From: Streptomyces griseorubiginosus
Lineage (GTDB): Bacteria; Actinomycetota; Actinomycetes; Streptomycetales; Streptomycetaceae
Direction: 5' to 3'
Assembly (NCBI RefSeq): GCF_001514195.1
Contig: NZ_KQ948736.1
Span: 477,998-533,349, forward strand
DNA length: 55,352 nucleotides
The position numbers and the translations under genes are program-made. Positions 29,197 to 37,804 of the stretch are shown piece after piece. Positions within the stretch are counted from its first letter, which is position 1. Each line of letters opens with the position of its first letter. The notes under the pieces are model-generated. The model was not told the DNA's origin and did no database searches. It saw nothing but the letters and a program-made list of their open reading frames with translations.

Positions 29197-29250
29197 GAAG
29201 AGGGCCTGAAGAGGGCCTGTAGAGGGGCTTGAAGGGGGCTCAGCCCTTCA
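29197..29250. repeat. Short tandem repeats and hairpin between convergent genes
   Basis: GAAGAGGGCCT is repeated at 29197 and 29208, followed by two degenerate copies to 29240. TGAAGGG (29230-29236) pairs with CCCTTCA (29244-29250) across a 7-nt loop, overlapping the GNAT stop. The hairpin probably ends the phosphatidyltransferase transcript. Confidence 0.55.
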
Positions 29251-29689
29251 GGGGAACCCGGTACACCGTCGACTCCCGCTGTCGGAATCCCTGGCGTTCG
29301 TACAGCCGGTTGGCCGCCGCCCGGTCGGGGCGCGAGGTGAGGTCGACGGTCCGGGCCCCGGCCTCCCGGGCGAGCCGGATGGCCTCCCTGATCAGCAGTC
29401 CCGCGACACCCTGACCGCGGGCGGCGTGATCGACGATCACGTCCTCGATACGGGCCCGCAGACCGGCGGGCGCCGGGAACATGACGAGGGTGAGGGTACC
29501 GACGACCGTGCCGCCGGACGCCCGCGCGATCAGCATGGTGATGGCGTCACTTGCCAGGATCCGGTCGAGCGCGGCGAGGTCGAGCGCCTCGGCGGTCGAG
29601 GACAGCTGGGGCAGCATCCGCGCGAAGGCGTCGACGAGCTCCTGCCCCGCCTCCTGAACGATCTCCACGTGGATGTCCTGAGTCTCCAT
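29240..29689 (-). CDS. GNAT-family N-acetyltransferase
   Basis: 149 aa. Acetyl-CoA site ARGQGVAGLLIREAIRLAREAGA (Q/R-x-x-G-x-G/A variant), then the terminal LTSRPDRAAANRLYERQGFRQRESTVYRV strand pair typical of the family. Substrate unknown. ATG 29689 is preceded by AAGG and a C-run. It is monocistronic between the phosphatidyltransferase terminator and an intergenic repeat. Confidence 0.88.
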   Translation of the reverse strand: METQDIHVEIVQEAGQELVDAFARMLPQLSSTAEALDLAALDRILASDAITMLIARASGGTVVGTLTLVMFPAPAGLRARIEDVIVDHAARGQGVAGLLIREAIRLAREAGARTVDLTSRPDRAAANRLYERQGFRQRESTVYRVPLKG

Positions 29690-29756
29690 GGGGGGACCTT
29701 ATCGCCGGGGTGGGCATGGGGGGTGCCGGGTGAGGTCGTGGAGCGGGTGCGGGTGC

Positions 29757-29789
29757 GTGGGGGTTGGTCGCGCAGTTCCCCGCGCCCCT
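29757..29789. repeat. Streptomyces-type dispersed intergenic repeat
   Basis: TTGGTCGCGCAGTTCCCCGC with a GTGGGGG lead-in and a CGCCCCT end is a stretch I recognise as very common between Streptomyces genes. Here it sits upstream of the GNAT gene, next to a decayed gene. Copy number cannot be checked from one window. The rest of 29690-29860 shows no gene. Confidence 0.5.
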
Positions 29790-29860
29790 GAGGAGTTGCA
29801 GTCGACGCGGCTGCGACGGGTCGAGGCCCGAGCAGTCCCGCATGACCGGCGAACCCCGCC

Positions 29861-30031
29861 CTATGACCACCCGAACCCGCCGATCGGCAGCGCGCATCCG
29901 GTGAGGACGACGGGCAAGATCCCGTACCGGCCGGCGAGCGCCCCGCCGATCACGAACAGCCCCTGCTGGCTGAAGGTCCTGAGCCCGAGCACGAACCCGA
30001 CCAGCCGGCCCGCCATTCCGACGGCCCGCCC
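29861..30031 (-). pseudogene. Remnant of an MFS transporter
   Basis: About 55 residues, GLVLGLRTFSQQGLF-like here as LVGFVLGLRTFSQQGLFVIG followed by GALAGRYGILPVVLTGCAL, match the second-third helix region of MFS drug exporters (R-x-F-x-Q-Q-G ... G-G-x-L-A-D/G-R-x-G). There is no start of the family, and the frame stops at 29861 after one helix. It lies directly after the fused ABC permease gene, where complete loci of this kind often carry ATPase and MFS genes. It is best read as the scar of a deletion. Confidence 0.6.
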
Positions 30032-30050
30032 CAGGTGGTCGACGTGGACG

Positions 30051-31847
30051 TCATCCGGTCTCCACCAACTCCCTTGCACGTAGAGGCTGTTCGGAGCCCG
30101 AGAGCGCGGTACGGGGGCGCGGCACGCGTCGTCCGGGCCACCGCACCCCGCCCGCCGCGCTCACCGCGAGCGCTCCCAGCAGGGCCAGCGCGGCGGCCGG
30201 GGCGAGGACGGCCCAGGGGGCGCGTTCGGCGTAGGGCTGGTTCTCGGCGAGGAGCAACCCCCACTCCGGGGACGGCGGTTGGGTGCCGAGGCCGAGGAAG
30301 CCGAGGGAGGCGAGGGCGAGGGCGACACCGGGCAGGCGCAGCAGGGCGTGCCGGGTGACGGGCGGTAGGACCGCGGGCAGCAGTTCGTGGCGCAGGAGGT
30401 ACCAGCGGCTCGCGCCCAGGCCGCGGGTGGCGGCGAGATGCGGGGTGGCGCGTTCCTGGCGGAGCAGGGACGAGGTGTGCGCGGCGAGCGCCGCCCAGGA
30501 GACGGCGGCCACGGCGACGGCGGGCGTGGCGGCCCCGCTCCCGGCGACGGCGGTGACGAGCAGGGCGGCGAGCACCGGCGGTACGGCGTTGACGGTGTCG
30601 ACGAGCGGCCCGGACAACCGGGGCAGCAGCCCGAGCAGCACGCCGACGACCAGTGCGGCGACGCTGACGGCCAGGGCGACGAGCAGGGTGTCGAGGGCGC
30701 CGTGTCCGACCCGGGCGAGCAGGTCCCGGCCGAGCGCGTCGGTGCCGAACGGGTGGGCCCAGGAGGGGGGTTGGAGTCGGGCGCCGGTGTCGAGGGCGAG
30801 CGGGTCGCGGAGCAGGCCGAGCGTGACGACGGCCGTCAGGAGGCCGCCGTACACGAACGGCAGGGTGCTGCGGGCGGACGGGCGCGGCCGGTGCAGCGAG
30901 TCCAGGGCGCCGTCGCGCAGCGCCGGGCCGGTGACGAGGCGGACGGCGAGTGCGGCGAGGCCGGTGGCGGTGGCCGCGAGGAGCAGCAGGGCGAGGGTGC
31001 CGGCCTGGAGGACGGGCAGGTCCTGGGCGAGGGCGGCCTGGAGGGTGGTGCGGCCGAGGCCGGGGATGTCGTAGATCTGCTCGACGGCGACGGATCCGGC
31101 GGTGAGGCCGACGACGAACAGGCCGAGGTTGGGCAGCAGGGCGGGCACGCAGCGGCGGACCGCCTGGGCCGCGACGGTACGGCCGCGCAGCCCGCGCGCC
31201 TCGGCGGCCAGGGCCCAGGGTTCGGCGAAGGCGCCGGGCAGCAGGTCGTCGAGGAGGCGGCCGAGCACCGCCCCGGCGGGCAGGCCCAGGGCGAGGGCGG
31301 GCAGGATCGTCCACCGGGGGCCGTACCAGCCGAGGGCGGGCAGCCAGCCGAGCTGAACGCCGACGACGGTGGCGAGCACGGAGGCGGTGAGGAACTCGGG
31401 GAGCGCGGCGAGCATCGCCGAGGCGCCGCCGCCGGCCCGCCGCCCGTCCAGGCGCCGCCGCGCGCCGAGGCCTAGGGTGCGGGCGCACACCAGGGCGGCG
31501 GTGCCCGCGGCCACCACGAGTGCCGCCGTCACCAGCAGCAGGGACACCCCGAGCGCCTGGACGACGGCCGGGGTGACCTCCGTGCCGTTCAGCCACGACC
31601 GTCCCGCGTCCCCGTGGGGCAGTCCGCCGAGCCACTGGCCGAGCAGGTGCAAGGGGCCCTGGTCCAGGCCGAGTTGCTCTCTGATGTCGGCCAGGGTGCG
31701 CGGGTCGGGGTCCCGGTCCGCCGAGCGGGCCTTGAGCACGGTGAGGGCCGGGTCGGTGCGGGACAGCCACGGCAGCAGGCCGATCCCGCACACGAGGACC
31801 GCCGCGAGCAGGGCCCGCCACAGGAGGGTGGCGACGCGGTGCCGCAT
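30051..31847 (-). CDS. Fused DppB-DppC-type ABC transporter permease
   Basis: 598 aa, about twice one permease. Residues about 1-310 are a DppB-like half (TDPALTVLKARSADRDPDPRTLADIREQLGLDQ, EARGLRGRTVAAQAVRRCVPALLPNLG), and about 320-570 a DppC-like half (SWAHPFGTDALGRDLLARVGHGALDTLLVAL, AATRGLGASRWYLLRHELLPAVLPPV). Each half has its EAA-type loop for docking the ATPase. Such permeases import peptides, nickel or metal-opine complexes. The gene follows the substrate-binding lipoprotein by 3 bp. No ATPase gene is present in the window; what follows is an MFS remnant. Confidence 0.86.
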   Translation of the reverse strand: MRHRVATLLWRALLAAVLVCGIGLLPWLSRTDPALTVLKARSADRDPDPRTLADIREQLGLDQGPLHLLGQWLGGLPHGDAGRSWLNGTEVTPAVVQALGVSLLLVTAALVVAAGTAALVCARTLGLGARRRLDGRRAGGGASAMLAALPEFLTASVLATVVGVQLGWLPALGWYGPRWTILPALALGLPAGAVLGRLLDDLLPGAFAEPWALAAEARGLRGRTVAAQAVRRCVPALLPNLGLFVVGLTAGSVAVEQIYDIPGLGRTTLQAALAQDLPVLQAGTLALLLLAATATGLAALAVRLVTGPALRDGALDSLHRPRPSARSTLPFVYGGLLTAVVTLGLLRDPLALDTGARLQPPSWAHPFGTDALGRDLLARVGHGALDTLLVALAVSVAALVVGVLLGLLPRLSGPLVDTVNAVPPVLAALLVTAVAGSGAATPAVAVAAVSWAALAAHTSSLLRQERATPHLAATRGLGASRWYLLRHELLPAVLPPVTRHALLRLPGVALALASLGFLGLGTQPPSPEWGLLLAENQPYAERAPWAVLAPAAALALLGALAVSAAGGVRWPGRRVPRPRTALSGSEQPLRARELVETG

Positions 31848-31850
31848 GGA

Positions 31851-33332
31851 TCAGCGTCGCGTTCCGGTGCCGACCAGGGTGCGCTCGTACGGGTCCAGGC
31901 GCACCCCCCGCACGTCGGTGCCGACGCCGACGATGATGCTCTGGTGGGCCAGCGGTACCACGGCGTCGGTGCCGAGGATCGCCGCCTCGGCGCGCAGGGC
32001 CGCGTCCTGGCGTTCACCGGTGTCGGACACGAGGTCGGCGTCGGCGACCGCCTTGTCGACCTCCTTGTCGCACAGCTGGGCGAGGTTGTAGCCGCCGTCG
32101 CAGGTGTAGTCGCTCGCGAGGACGCCGACCGGGTCACCGGTGTCGACGAGGCTGTTGCGGGCTCCGACGAACGCGTCGAACTTCCCGTCGAGCGCGTCGC
32201 TTTCGAGCCGCGAGTACTCGCGCACCTGAAGGGTGACCTTGAACCCGGCTTTCTGGAGCTGCTGTTGGAGGACCTGGGCGACCTCGGGGAGTTCGGGGCG
32301 GTTGTCGTAGGTGGCGAGGGTGATCGCGGTGCCGTTCGGGCGCGCGGCGGCGGCCCGTCCGGTGGGCCGGACGCGCTTGCCCTCGGCCCAGGTCACGGCC
32401 GGTCCGTAGATGCCGGCGCCGGGATCGGCGTACCCCTCGAAGACGCCCTTGACGAGTGCGGAGCCGTCGACGGCCTCGCGGGCGGCGGCGCGCAGCTTCG
32501 GATCCTTGAACGGGCCCGACTCCGTGTTGAGTTGGAGGCTGGTGGTGCGGGTGGTCGCGGTCTTTCTGAGGGTGGCCCTGTCGAGGGCGGCGGCCTGGGC
32601 GACGGGGATGGCCTCGGCGATGTCGACCTGGCCGGTGCGCAGGGCGTTGGCGCGGGCGGTGCCGTCGGCGACGAAGCGGGCGTCGACGCCGGAGGCCTGG
32701 GCGCGGCCGCCCCAGTAGTCGTCGAAGCGGTCGAGGGCGGCGGAGGAGGAGCCGGTGACCTTGGTCAGTTCGAAGGGTCCGGTGGCGGTGCCGACCGGGT
32801 CGACGTCCGCCGCGGTGTAGGCCTTGGGGGCGAACACGGCGAGGTTGGGGCTGGACAGCCGCAGCGGCAGCACGGGGTCGGCCGTCCTCGTGGTGACGCG
32901 TACGGCGTCCCCCGCCGCCTCTGCTTTCAGCGTCACGCCCGCGAGCGCGGCCGGGGCGGGCCTGGCCTCGGTGGCGTGGGTGAGGGCGGCGGCGACGGCG
33001 GCCGGGGTGACCTCGGAGCCGTCCTGGAAGGTGGCCTCGCGCAGGGTGAACAGCCAACTGCGGTCGTTCTCGCGGCGCCAGGACTCGGCGAGCGCGGGGG
33101 CGGCGGCGCCGTTGGCGTCGAGGGCGGTCAGGCCCTCGGTGACGCCGAGGCGGCTGAGGAGGGTGGCGTCCGCGCCGTACGGCGAGAGGTTCTCGGCGGG
33201 CGGGAAGGCCAGGGCGACGCGCAGGCGTGAGCCGTCGCCTCCCTGGTCGGAGGAGTCGCCGCCCGCGGAAGCGAAGCAGGCGGTGAGGGCGGGGGCGAGC
33301 AGCAGGGAGCCCAGCAGGTGTCGGCGTCGCAT
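31851..33332 (-). CDS. ABC transporter substrate-binding lipoprotein (SBP family 5)
   Basis: 493 aa. Lipoprotein signal MRRRHLLGSLLLAPALTAC with lipobox LTAC, Cys19. Family-5 segments: LAESWRRENDRSWLFTLREATFQDGSEVTPAAVAAAL, GTATGPFELTKV, and ARNSLVDTGDPVGVLASDYTCDGGYN. The family binds peptides, nickel or metallophores outside the cell. It lies between a GNAT gene (7-bp gap) and the fused permease (3-bp gap) in one operon. Confidence 0.9.
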   Translation of the reverse strand: MRRRHLLGSLLLAPALTACFASAGGDSSDQGGDGSRLRVALAFPPAENLSPYGADATLLSRLGVTEGLTALDANGAAAPALAESWRRENDRSWLFTLREATFQDGSEVTPAAVAAALTHATEARPAPAALAGVTLKAEAAGDAVRVTTRTADPVLPLRLSSPNLAVFAPKAYTAADVDPVGTATGPFELTKVTGSSSAALDRFDDYWGGRAQASGVDARFVADGTARANALRTGQVDIAEAIPVAQAAALDRATLRKTATTRTTSLQLNTESGPFKDPKLRAAAREAVDGSALVKGVFEGYADPGAGIYGPAVTWAEGKRVRPTGRAAAARPNGTAITLATYDNRPELPEVAQVLQQQLQKAGFKVTLQVREYSRLESDALDGKFDAFVGARNSLVDTGDPVGVLASDYTCDGGYNLAQLCDKEVDKAVADADLVSDTGERQDAALRAEAAILGTDAVVPLAHQSIIVGVGTDVRGVRLDPYERTLVGTGTRR

Positions 33333-33339
33333 GGTGGTT

Positions 33340-33885
33340 CTATCGCCCCATCGGTATCTCGAAGTGGACGACGTCGCTGACGCCGTCCGTGGTCTCGCGC
33401 TCGTCGTGGACGACCTTGCCGAGGGAGCGCCAGAAGGGTTCGGCGCCGGGGACGGCCGGGTCGGTGTGCAGGTAGACGGAGCGGTAGCCGCCGTCGGCGG
33501 CCGCGAAGGCGAGCAGTTCGCCGACCATGCGCCGGGCGAGGCCGCGCCTGCGGTGCTCGGGGCGGACGTAGATCCGGCGCAACTGCGCGGTCTCGCCCGA
33601 GGGGTAGCGCTCGGCGAGTTCGCGCGGGTTCGGCGGGTGGGCGGGGCCGCGGGAGTCGAGGGCGGCGGTGGCCACGACGGTCCGGCGGTCGTCCGGGTCG
33701 AGGGCGACGAGGAGGGTGTGGCGGGCGGGGGCCAGGTAGGCGGCGGCCGGGTCGACGATGTCGCCGTGCCAGCGGGGCACGTATCCGGTTCCGAAGTCGC
33801 GGTAGACGGTGTCGAGCATCACGGCTCGCGCACCGTCGAGGTCGTCCGGGCCCGCGGCCCTGATGCTGTAGTCACGCACTTGCAC
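33340..33885 (-). CDS. GNAT-family N-acetyltransferase, first gene of the ABC operon
   Basis: 181 aa. YSIRAAGPDDLDGARAVML at the start, LRRIYVRPEHRRRGLARRMVGELLAFA is the acetyl-CoA motif, and the C-terminal strand is typical. GTG 33885 or 33879 are both possible. A GNAT protein co-transcribed with a metal/peptide importer could modify the imported compound (inference). A Nur-like element, TTGCAC-N5-ATGCAT (33880-33896), covers the start codon. Confidence 0.82.
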   Translation of the reverse strand: MQVRDYSIRAAGPDDLDGARAVMLDTVYRDFGTGYVPRWHGDIVDPAAAYLAPARHTLLVALDPDDRRTVVATAALDSRGPAHPPNPRELAERYPSGETAQLRRIYVRPEHRRRGLARRMVGELLAFAAADGGYRSVYLHTDPAVPGAEPFWRSLGKVVHDERETTDGVSDVVHFEIPMGR

Positions 33886-33925
33886 ATCATATGCATTAAG
33901 CCTTTCACCTTGATCGCGGGGCGAT

Positions 33926-33979
33926 TTGACAGTGATCGAACGGACGCCATAGAACCTAGCAACATGACATCCATTTTCA
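33926..33979 (+). promoter_or_regulatory. Promoter with overlapping Zur-like box
   Basis: TTGACA (33926-33931), 18-bp spacer, TAGAAC (33950-33955). TGACATCCATTTTCA (33965-33979) begins about 10 bp after the -10 and matches 11 of 15 positions of the Streptomyces Zur box as I recall it, with a perfect right half. It lies 17 bp before the ATPase GTG, a repressor position. Confidence 0.55.
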
Positions 33980-33995
33980 AAAAGATGGAGCGGTA

Positions 33996-34958
33996 GTGCG
34001 CATCGCGTTCGTCGGCAAGGGCGGCAGCGGCAAGACCACCCTGTCGGCGCTCTTCTCCCGTCACCTGGCCCGGTCCGGCGCACCGGTGCTGGCCGTGGAC
34101 GGCGACATCAACCAGCACCTCGCCGAGGCACTCGGCCACGACGGCGACCCGGCCTCCCTGGGCGCCCCTCCCCTGGGCGCACACGTGGCCGACATCAAGG
34201 ACCTGCTGCGCGGCACCAATCCGCGTATCGCCTCCCGCGAGGCGATGATCAAGACGACACCGCCGGGCCGTGGCTCACGTCTGCTGCGCCTGCTGGGCGA
34301 CGACGAACTGCACGCCCGCCATGTCCGGCGGGTGGGTGACGTCCCGCTGATGGTGACGGGCGAGTTCGACGAGAGCGACCTGGGGGTGGCCTGCTACCAC
34401 TCCAAGCTGGGCGGGGTGGAACTCTACCTCAACCACCTGGTCGACGGCCCCGGCGAGTACGTCGTCGTCGACATGACGGCGGGCGCGGACGCCTTCGCCT
34501 CCGGCCTCTTCACCCGCTTCGACGTGACCTTCCTGGTCGCCGAACCCACCCGTAAGGGTGTCTCGGTGTACCGCCAGTACCGGGACCACGCACGGGAGTT
34601 CGGGATCCGGATCGCCGTGGTCGGCAACAAGGTGACCGGCGAGGACGACCTGCTCTTCCTCAAGGAGCACGTCGGTGACGACCTGTTGACCCACCTGGTC
34701 CAGTCGCCCTGGGTGCGGGCGGCCGAACAGGGCCGCGCGGAGGGCGAGTCGGAGTCACTGGAACCCGAGAACCGGCACGCCCTGTCGGTCCTGCGCGACA
34801 CGGTCGACACCCACCCCCGCGACTGGGCCGCCCTCCACGCGCACGCGGTCGAGTTCCACCTCCGCAACGCCCGCTCCTGGGCCAACGCGGCGACCGGCCT
34901 CGACCTGACGGCCCAGGTGGACCCGGAGTTCACACCGGGCCCGGCCCCCCTTGCCTGA
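33996..34958 (+). CDS. CooC/MinD-like P-loop ATPase
   Basis: 320 aa. Deviant Walker A at the N-terminus, FVGKGGSGKTTLSALF with the signature lysine, switch I AVDGDINQHLAEALG, and Walker B-like VVVDMTAGADAFASG. This pattern fits CooC/ArsA-type ATPases that insert metal (nickel in CooC) or act on membrane cargo. GTG 33996 follows GGAG by 5 bases. It is coupled by a 31-bp gap to a small conserved-looking gene. A Zur-like promoter site suggests zinc-responsive expression; direct metal handling is inference. Confidence 0.85.
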   Translation: MRIAFVGKGGSGKTTLSALFSRHLARSGAPVLAVDGDINQHLAEALGHDGDPASLGAPPLGAHVADIKDLLRGTNPRIASREAMIKTTPPGRGSRLLRLLGDDELHARHVRRVGDVPLMVTGEFDESDLGVACYHSKLGGVELYLNHLVDGPGEYVVVDMTAGADAFASGLFTRFDVTFLVAEPTRKGVSVYRQYRDHAREFGIRIAVVGNKVTGEDDLLFLKEHVGDDLLTHLVQSPWVRAAEQGRAEGESESLEPENRHALSVLRDTVDTHPRDWAALHAHAVEFHLRNARSWANAATGLDLTAQVDPEFTPGPAPLA

Positions 34959-34989
34959 CCCCTCCCCCAACAGAACGGAACCGCAGCGC

Positions 34990-35382
34990 ATGTCTCTCGA
35001 CGTCTCCCCGAAGCTCCTCGCCGAAGCCGAGCAGGGCACCCTCCGGGAGGAGGACTTCGTGGACACCGTCCGCACCTCCCTCCCCTACGCCTACGACCTG
35101 ATCGCCGACCTCGCCACCCGACTCAAGGGCGGGATCGCCGAGTTCGCCGACAACCAGACCCCTCCCCCGTCCGAGCAGGAGCGTGGCCAGCTCCTGCGCG
35201 CCCTCGCCAGTGACGCCATCCGCGGCAGCCTGGAACGCCACTTCGGCGTGGCCCTGGCCTTCCAGAACTGCCACCGGGTGGCGGCGTTCCGCCCGGAGTC
35301 GGTGGACGGCGACACCTACGCCCGCTTCACGTCGGTGCGCTCGCAGGTGCTGAACCAGTCGCCGGAGTTCCGGGACTGCTGA
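34990..35382 (+). CDS. Small protein of unknown function, partner of CooC-like ATPase
   Basis: 130 aa, no domain I recognise. It is acidic and helical: MSLDVSPKLLAEAEQGTLRE, then FVDTVRTSLPYAYDLIADLATRL, and FGVALAFQNCHRVAAFRP with one of its two cysteines. It starts 31 bp after the ATPase stop and is closed by a strong terminator. It is likely the functional partner of the ATPase. Confidence 0.78.
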   Translation: MSLDVSPKLLAEAEQGTLREEDFVDTVRTSLPYAYDLIADLATRLKGGIAEFADNQTPPPSEQERGQLLRALASDAIRGSLERHFGVALAFQNCHRVAAFRPESVDGDTYARFTSVRSQVLNQSPEFRDC

Positions 35383-35401
35383 GCCGGTCCGGAGGTCAGA
35401 G

Positions 35402-35429
35402 GTGGCCCTCCCGGGTAAGGGAGGGCCAC
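35402..35429. terminator. Bidirectional terminator
   Basis: Perfect 11-bp stem GTGGCCCTCCC / GGGAGGGCCAC with a 6-nt loop, between the convergent small gene and EF-G paralogue. Confidence 0.92.
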
Positions 35430-35436
35430 TCGTTCG

Positions 35437-37473
35437 CTACCGCCGAACCGCGACCCCGGCCGGCGCCGGCGCATACCCCGTCGGTCTGGCCGTGAACGTG
35501 CCGCGGCCCTGCGACCGGCTGCGCAACCTCGTCGCGTAGCCGAAGAGTTCGGCCAGCGGCACGGTTGCCGTGACGACCGCCGAGCCACCGCGCGCGACCG
35601 AGCCCGAGACCCGGCCGCGGCGCGCGGCGAGGTCGCCGAGGACCGCCCCGACCGCGTCCTCGGGCACGGTGACCGTGACCTCGACGACCGGTTCGAGAAG
35701 GACCATCGCGCAGGCCCGCAGGGCCTCCCGGAGGCCGAACCGGCCCGCCGTGCGGAAGGCCGTGTCCGAGGAGTCCTTCACATGGGTCGCCCCGTCGGTG
35801 AGGGTGACCCGCAGCCCGGTCACCGGGTGCCCGCCGAGGGGTCCCTCGGCGAGGGCGTCCCGGCAGCCGGCCTCGACCGCGCGGACGTACTCCTGCGGAA
35901 CGCGCCCGCCGACGACCGCCGAGCGGAACTCGAAGCCCTCCTCGGCCGGTTCGACGTCGAGCACGACGTGCGCGAACTGCCCTGCCCCGCCGTCCTGTTT
36001 GACGTGCCGGAAGACCAGCCCGGACACCCCGCGCCCGACCGTCTCGCGGTAACTGACCCTCGGACGGCCGACGTTGAGGCCGAGCCCGTGCTCACGCCGT
36101 ACCTTCTCCACCGCCACCTCCAGATGCAGTTCCCCCATGCCGGACAGCAGTGTCTGGCCGGTCTCGGCGTCGGTGCGGACGACGAGCGAGGGGTCCTCCT
36201 CGGCCAGCCGGGCGAGCGCCGAGGCCAACCGGTCGGTGTCGACGGACCGTCGGGGCTCGACCGCCACGGACACGACCGGTTCGGCCGCGCTCGGCGGTTC
36301 CAGTACCAGCGGGGCGTCCGGCGCGCACAGCGTCGAGCCCGCGCGGGCCGACTTCAGCCCGACGAGAGCGACGATGTCGCCGGCGACCGCCCATTCCAGC
36401 GGGGCGTGCCGGTCGGCCCGGACCCGCAGGATCCGTCCGACGCGCTCGGTGCGCCGCGCGCCCGCGTCCCACACGGTGGCTCCCTTCTCGATCGTTCCCG
36501 AGTACACGCGGACGTAGGTCAGCCGTCCCGTCGGCCCGGCGTTCACCTTGAACGCCAGTGCCGCGAGGGGCGCCGCCGGGTCGCAGGGCCGCTCCTCGCC
36601 CTGCTCACCGCGTACGGCGGGCACGTCCAGCGGTGACGGCAGGTACGCCACCACCGCGTCCAGCAGCGGCTCGATCCCGCGGTCGCGGTAGGCCGAGCCG
36701 CACAGGACGACCACACCGTCGCCGCTGCGGGTGAGGTCCCGCAGCGCGGCGGTGAGGGTGTCCGCGGAGAGGGTCTCGCGGTCGCAGAACTCCTCCAGCG
36801 CGGCGGGGTGCCGTTCGGCGACGGCCTCCTCCAGGAGCCGGCGCCGGCCGAGCGCCTCCTCGCGCAGGGCGCCCGGCACCGGCCCTTCCTCGACCGGGCC
36901 GCCGTCGGTCCAGGTCAGCGCCCGCATCCCGACGAGATCGACGACGCCGGTGAAGCCGTCCTCACGGCCGATGGGCAGCTGCACGACCAGCGGGGCCGGG
37001 TGCAGCCGCCGCCGGATCGACTCCACGGCCGTGTCGAGGTCGGCGCCCGCGCGGTCCAGCTTGTTGACGAACGCGATCCTCGGCACGCCGTGCCGGTCGG
37101 CCTGCCGCCACACCGACTCGCTCTGCGGCTCCACGCCCGCGACCGCGTCGAACACCGCGATCGCCCCGTCGAGCACCCTGAGCGAACGCTCCACCTCGTC
37201 GGCGAAGTCGACATGGCCCGGGGTGTCGATCAGGTTGAGGCGGTGCCCGTCCCACGCGCAGCTGACGGCGGCCGCGAAGATGGTGATCCCGCGGTCCCGT
37301 TCCTGCGGGTCGAAGTCGGTGACGGTCGTGCCGTCATGGACCTCGCCGCGCTTGTGGGTGGTCCCGGTGGCGAACAGGATCCGCTCGGTGACGGTGGTCT
37401 TGCCGGCGTCGACGTGGGCGAGGACGCCGAGATTGCGGACGACGGAGAGCGGGTTGAGGTGGTTGGTGCGCAC
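35437..37473 (-). CDS. Elongation factor G paralogue
   Basis: 678 aa, translational GTPase with the five EF-G domains. G1 A19HVDAGKTT27, G3 D83TPGHVDF90, G4 NKLD 137-140, domain [17 protein letters not shown] and [16 protein letters not shown] near the end. It is diverged from housekeeping EF-G and shorter, like the extra EF-G (FusB, SCO6589) of S. coelicolor. Roles suggested for such paralogues are specialised translation or recycling and antibiotic protection. GTG 37473 follows GAAAGG by 9 bases. A strong 38-codon leader ORF and hairpins lie in the long upstream region, so attenuation is possible. Confidence 0.9.
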   Translation of the reverse strand: MRTNHLNPLSVVRNLGVLAHVDAGKTTVTERILFATGTTHKRGEVHDGTTVTDFDPQERDRGITIFAAAVSCAWDGHRLNLIDTPGHVDFADEVERSLRVLDGAIAVFDAVAGVEPQSESVWRQADRHGVPRIAFVNKLDRAGADLDTAVESIRRRLHPAPLVVQLPIGREDGFTGVVDLVGMRALTWTDGGPVEEGPVPGALREEALGRRRLLEEAVAERHPAALEEFCDRETLSADTLTAALRDLTRSGDGVVVLCGSAYRDRGIEPLLDAVVAYLPSPLDVPAVRGEQGEERPCDPAAPLAALAFKVNAGPTGRLTYVRVYSGTIEKGATVWDAGARRTERVGRILRVRADRHAPLEWAVAGDIVALVGLKSARAGSTLCAPDAPLVLEPPSAAEPVVSVAVEPRRSVDTDRLASALARLAEEDPSLVVRTDAETGQTLLSGMGELHLEVAVEKVRREHGLGLNVGRPRVSYRETVGRGVSGLVFRHVKQDGGAGQFAHVVLDVEPAEEGFEFRSAVVGGRVPQEYVRAVEAGCRDALAEGPLGGHPVTGLRVTLTDGATHVKDSSDTAFRTAGRFGLREALRACAMVLLEPVVEVTVTVPEDAVGAVLGDLAARRGRVSGSVARGGSAVVTATVPLAELFGYATRLRSRSQGRGTFTARPTGYAPAPAGVAVRR

Positions 37474-37535
37474 GGCCCGTGGCCTTTCGGTGCGGTGGTG
37501 ACAGGGCGGCGCGATGACCCGTACTACGACATGAC

Positions 37536-37556
37536 GGCACGTCAGAAAGGCGTGCC
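37536..37556 (-). promoter_or_regulatory. Candidate attenuation hairpin between leader ORF and EF-G gene
   Basis: GGCACG (37536-37541) pairs with CGTGCC (37551-37556); an overlapping alternative is TGACG/CGTCA at 37533-37545. The two are mutually exclusive, and lie 20-40 bp after the leader stop. Confidence 0.4.
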
Positions 37557-37575
37557 ACGGCGGTGAGAGAGCCGT

Positions 37576-37692
37576 TCAGACAGGCGTGACGGGCGTCCGG
37601 TGCCGGCCGCGCAGCGGGCACCGGAGGGGCGGGGACACCAGGATCACGTCGTACGACGTCCGGGGAACGGCGAGAGCTGTGCGCACGCACAT
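37576..37692 (-). CDS. Leader peptide upstream of EF-G paralogue
   Basis: 38 codons, too short for ordinary gene finding. ATG 37692 has AGGGGAG 7 bases upstream, one of the strongest ribosome sites in the window. The peptide begins MCVRTALAVPRTSYDVILVS, continues PPLRCPLRGRH and ends with TPVTPV and TGA. Its coding region contains the perfect 14-bp palindrome at 37646-37659 (ACGTCGTACGACGT). It ends 102 bp before the EF-G start. A -10-like TACACT on the minus strand (37743-37748) fits a start of transcription near 37736. By analogy with leaders of erm, tet(M) and ABC-F genes it may sense stalled ribosomes; that is inference. Confidence 0.6.
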   Translation of the reverse strand: MCVRTALAVPRTSYDVILVSPPLRCPLRGRHRTPVTPV

Positions 37693-37756
37693 GGCCGTAC
37701 TCCCCTCATTCGTGTCCCTGGTGATCGTTCCTGGTCATGGCGAGTGTAGGGAGCCG

Positions 37757-37776
37757 ACCCGGTCGGCGCACCGGGT
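37757..37776. terminator. Hairpin after serine hydrolase gene
   Basis: ACCCGGT-N6-ACCGGGT, perfect 7-bp arms, 29 bp beyond the minus-strand hydrolase stop and just upstream of the presumed EF-G promoter. Confidence 0.6.
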
Positions 37777-37804
37777 TTTCAGGGGTCACCGGTACCGACA
37801 ACGG

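Noticed and set aside
29950..31821. 623-residue minus-strand frame over the permease
   Set aside because: Frame-shifted reading of the fused permease; Arg/Pro-rich without motifs.
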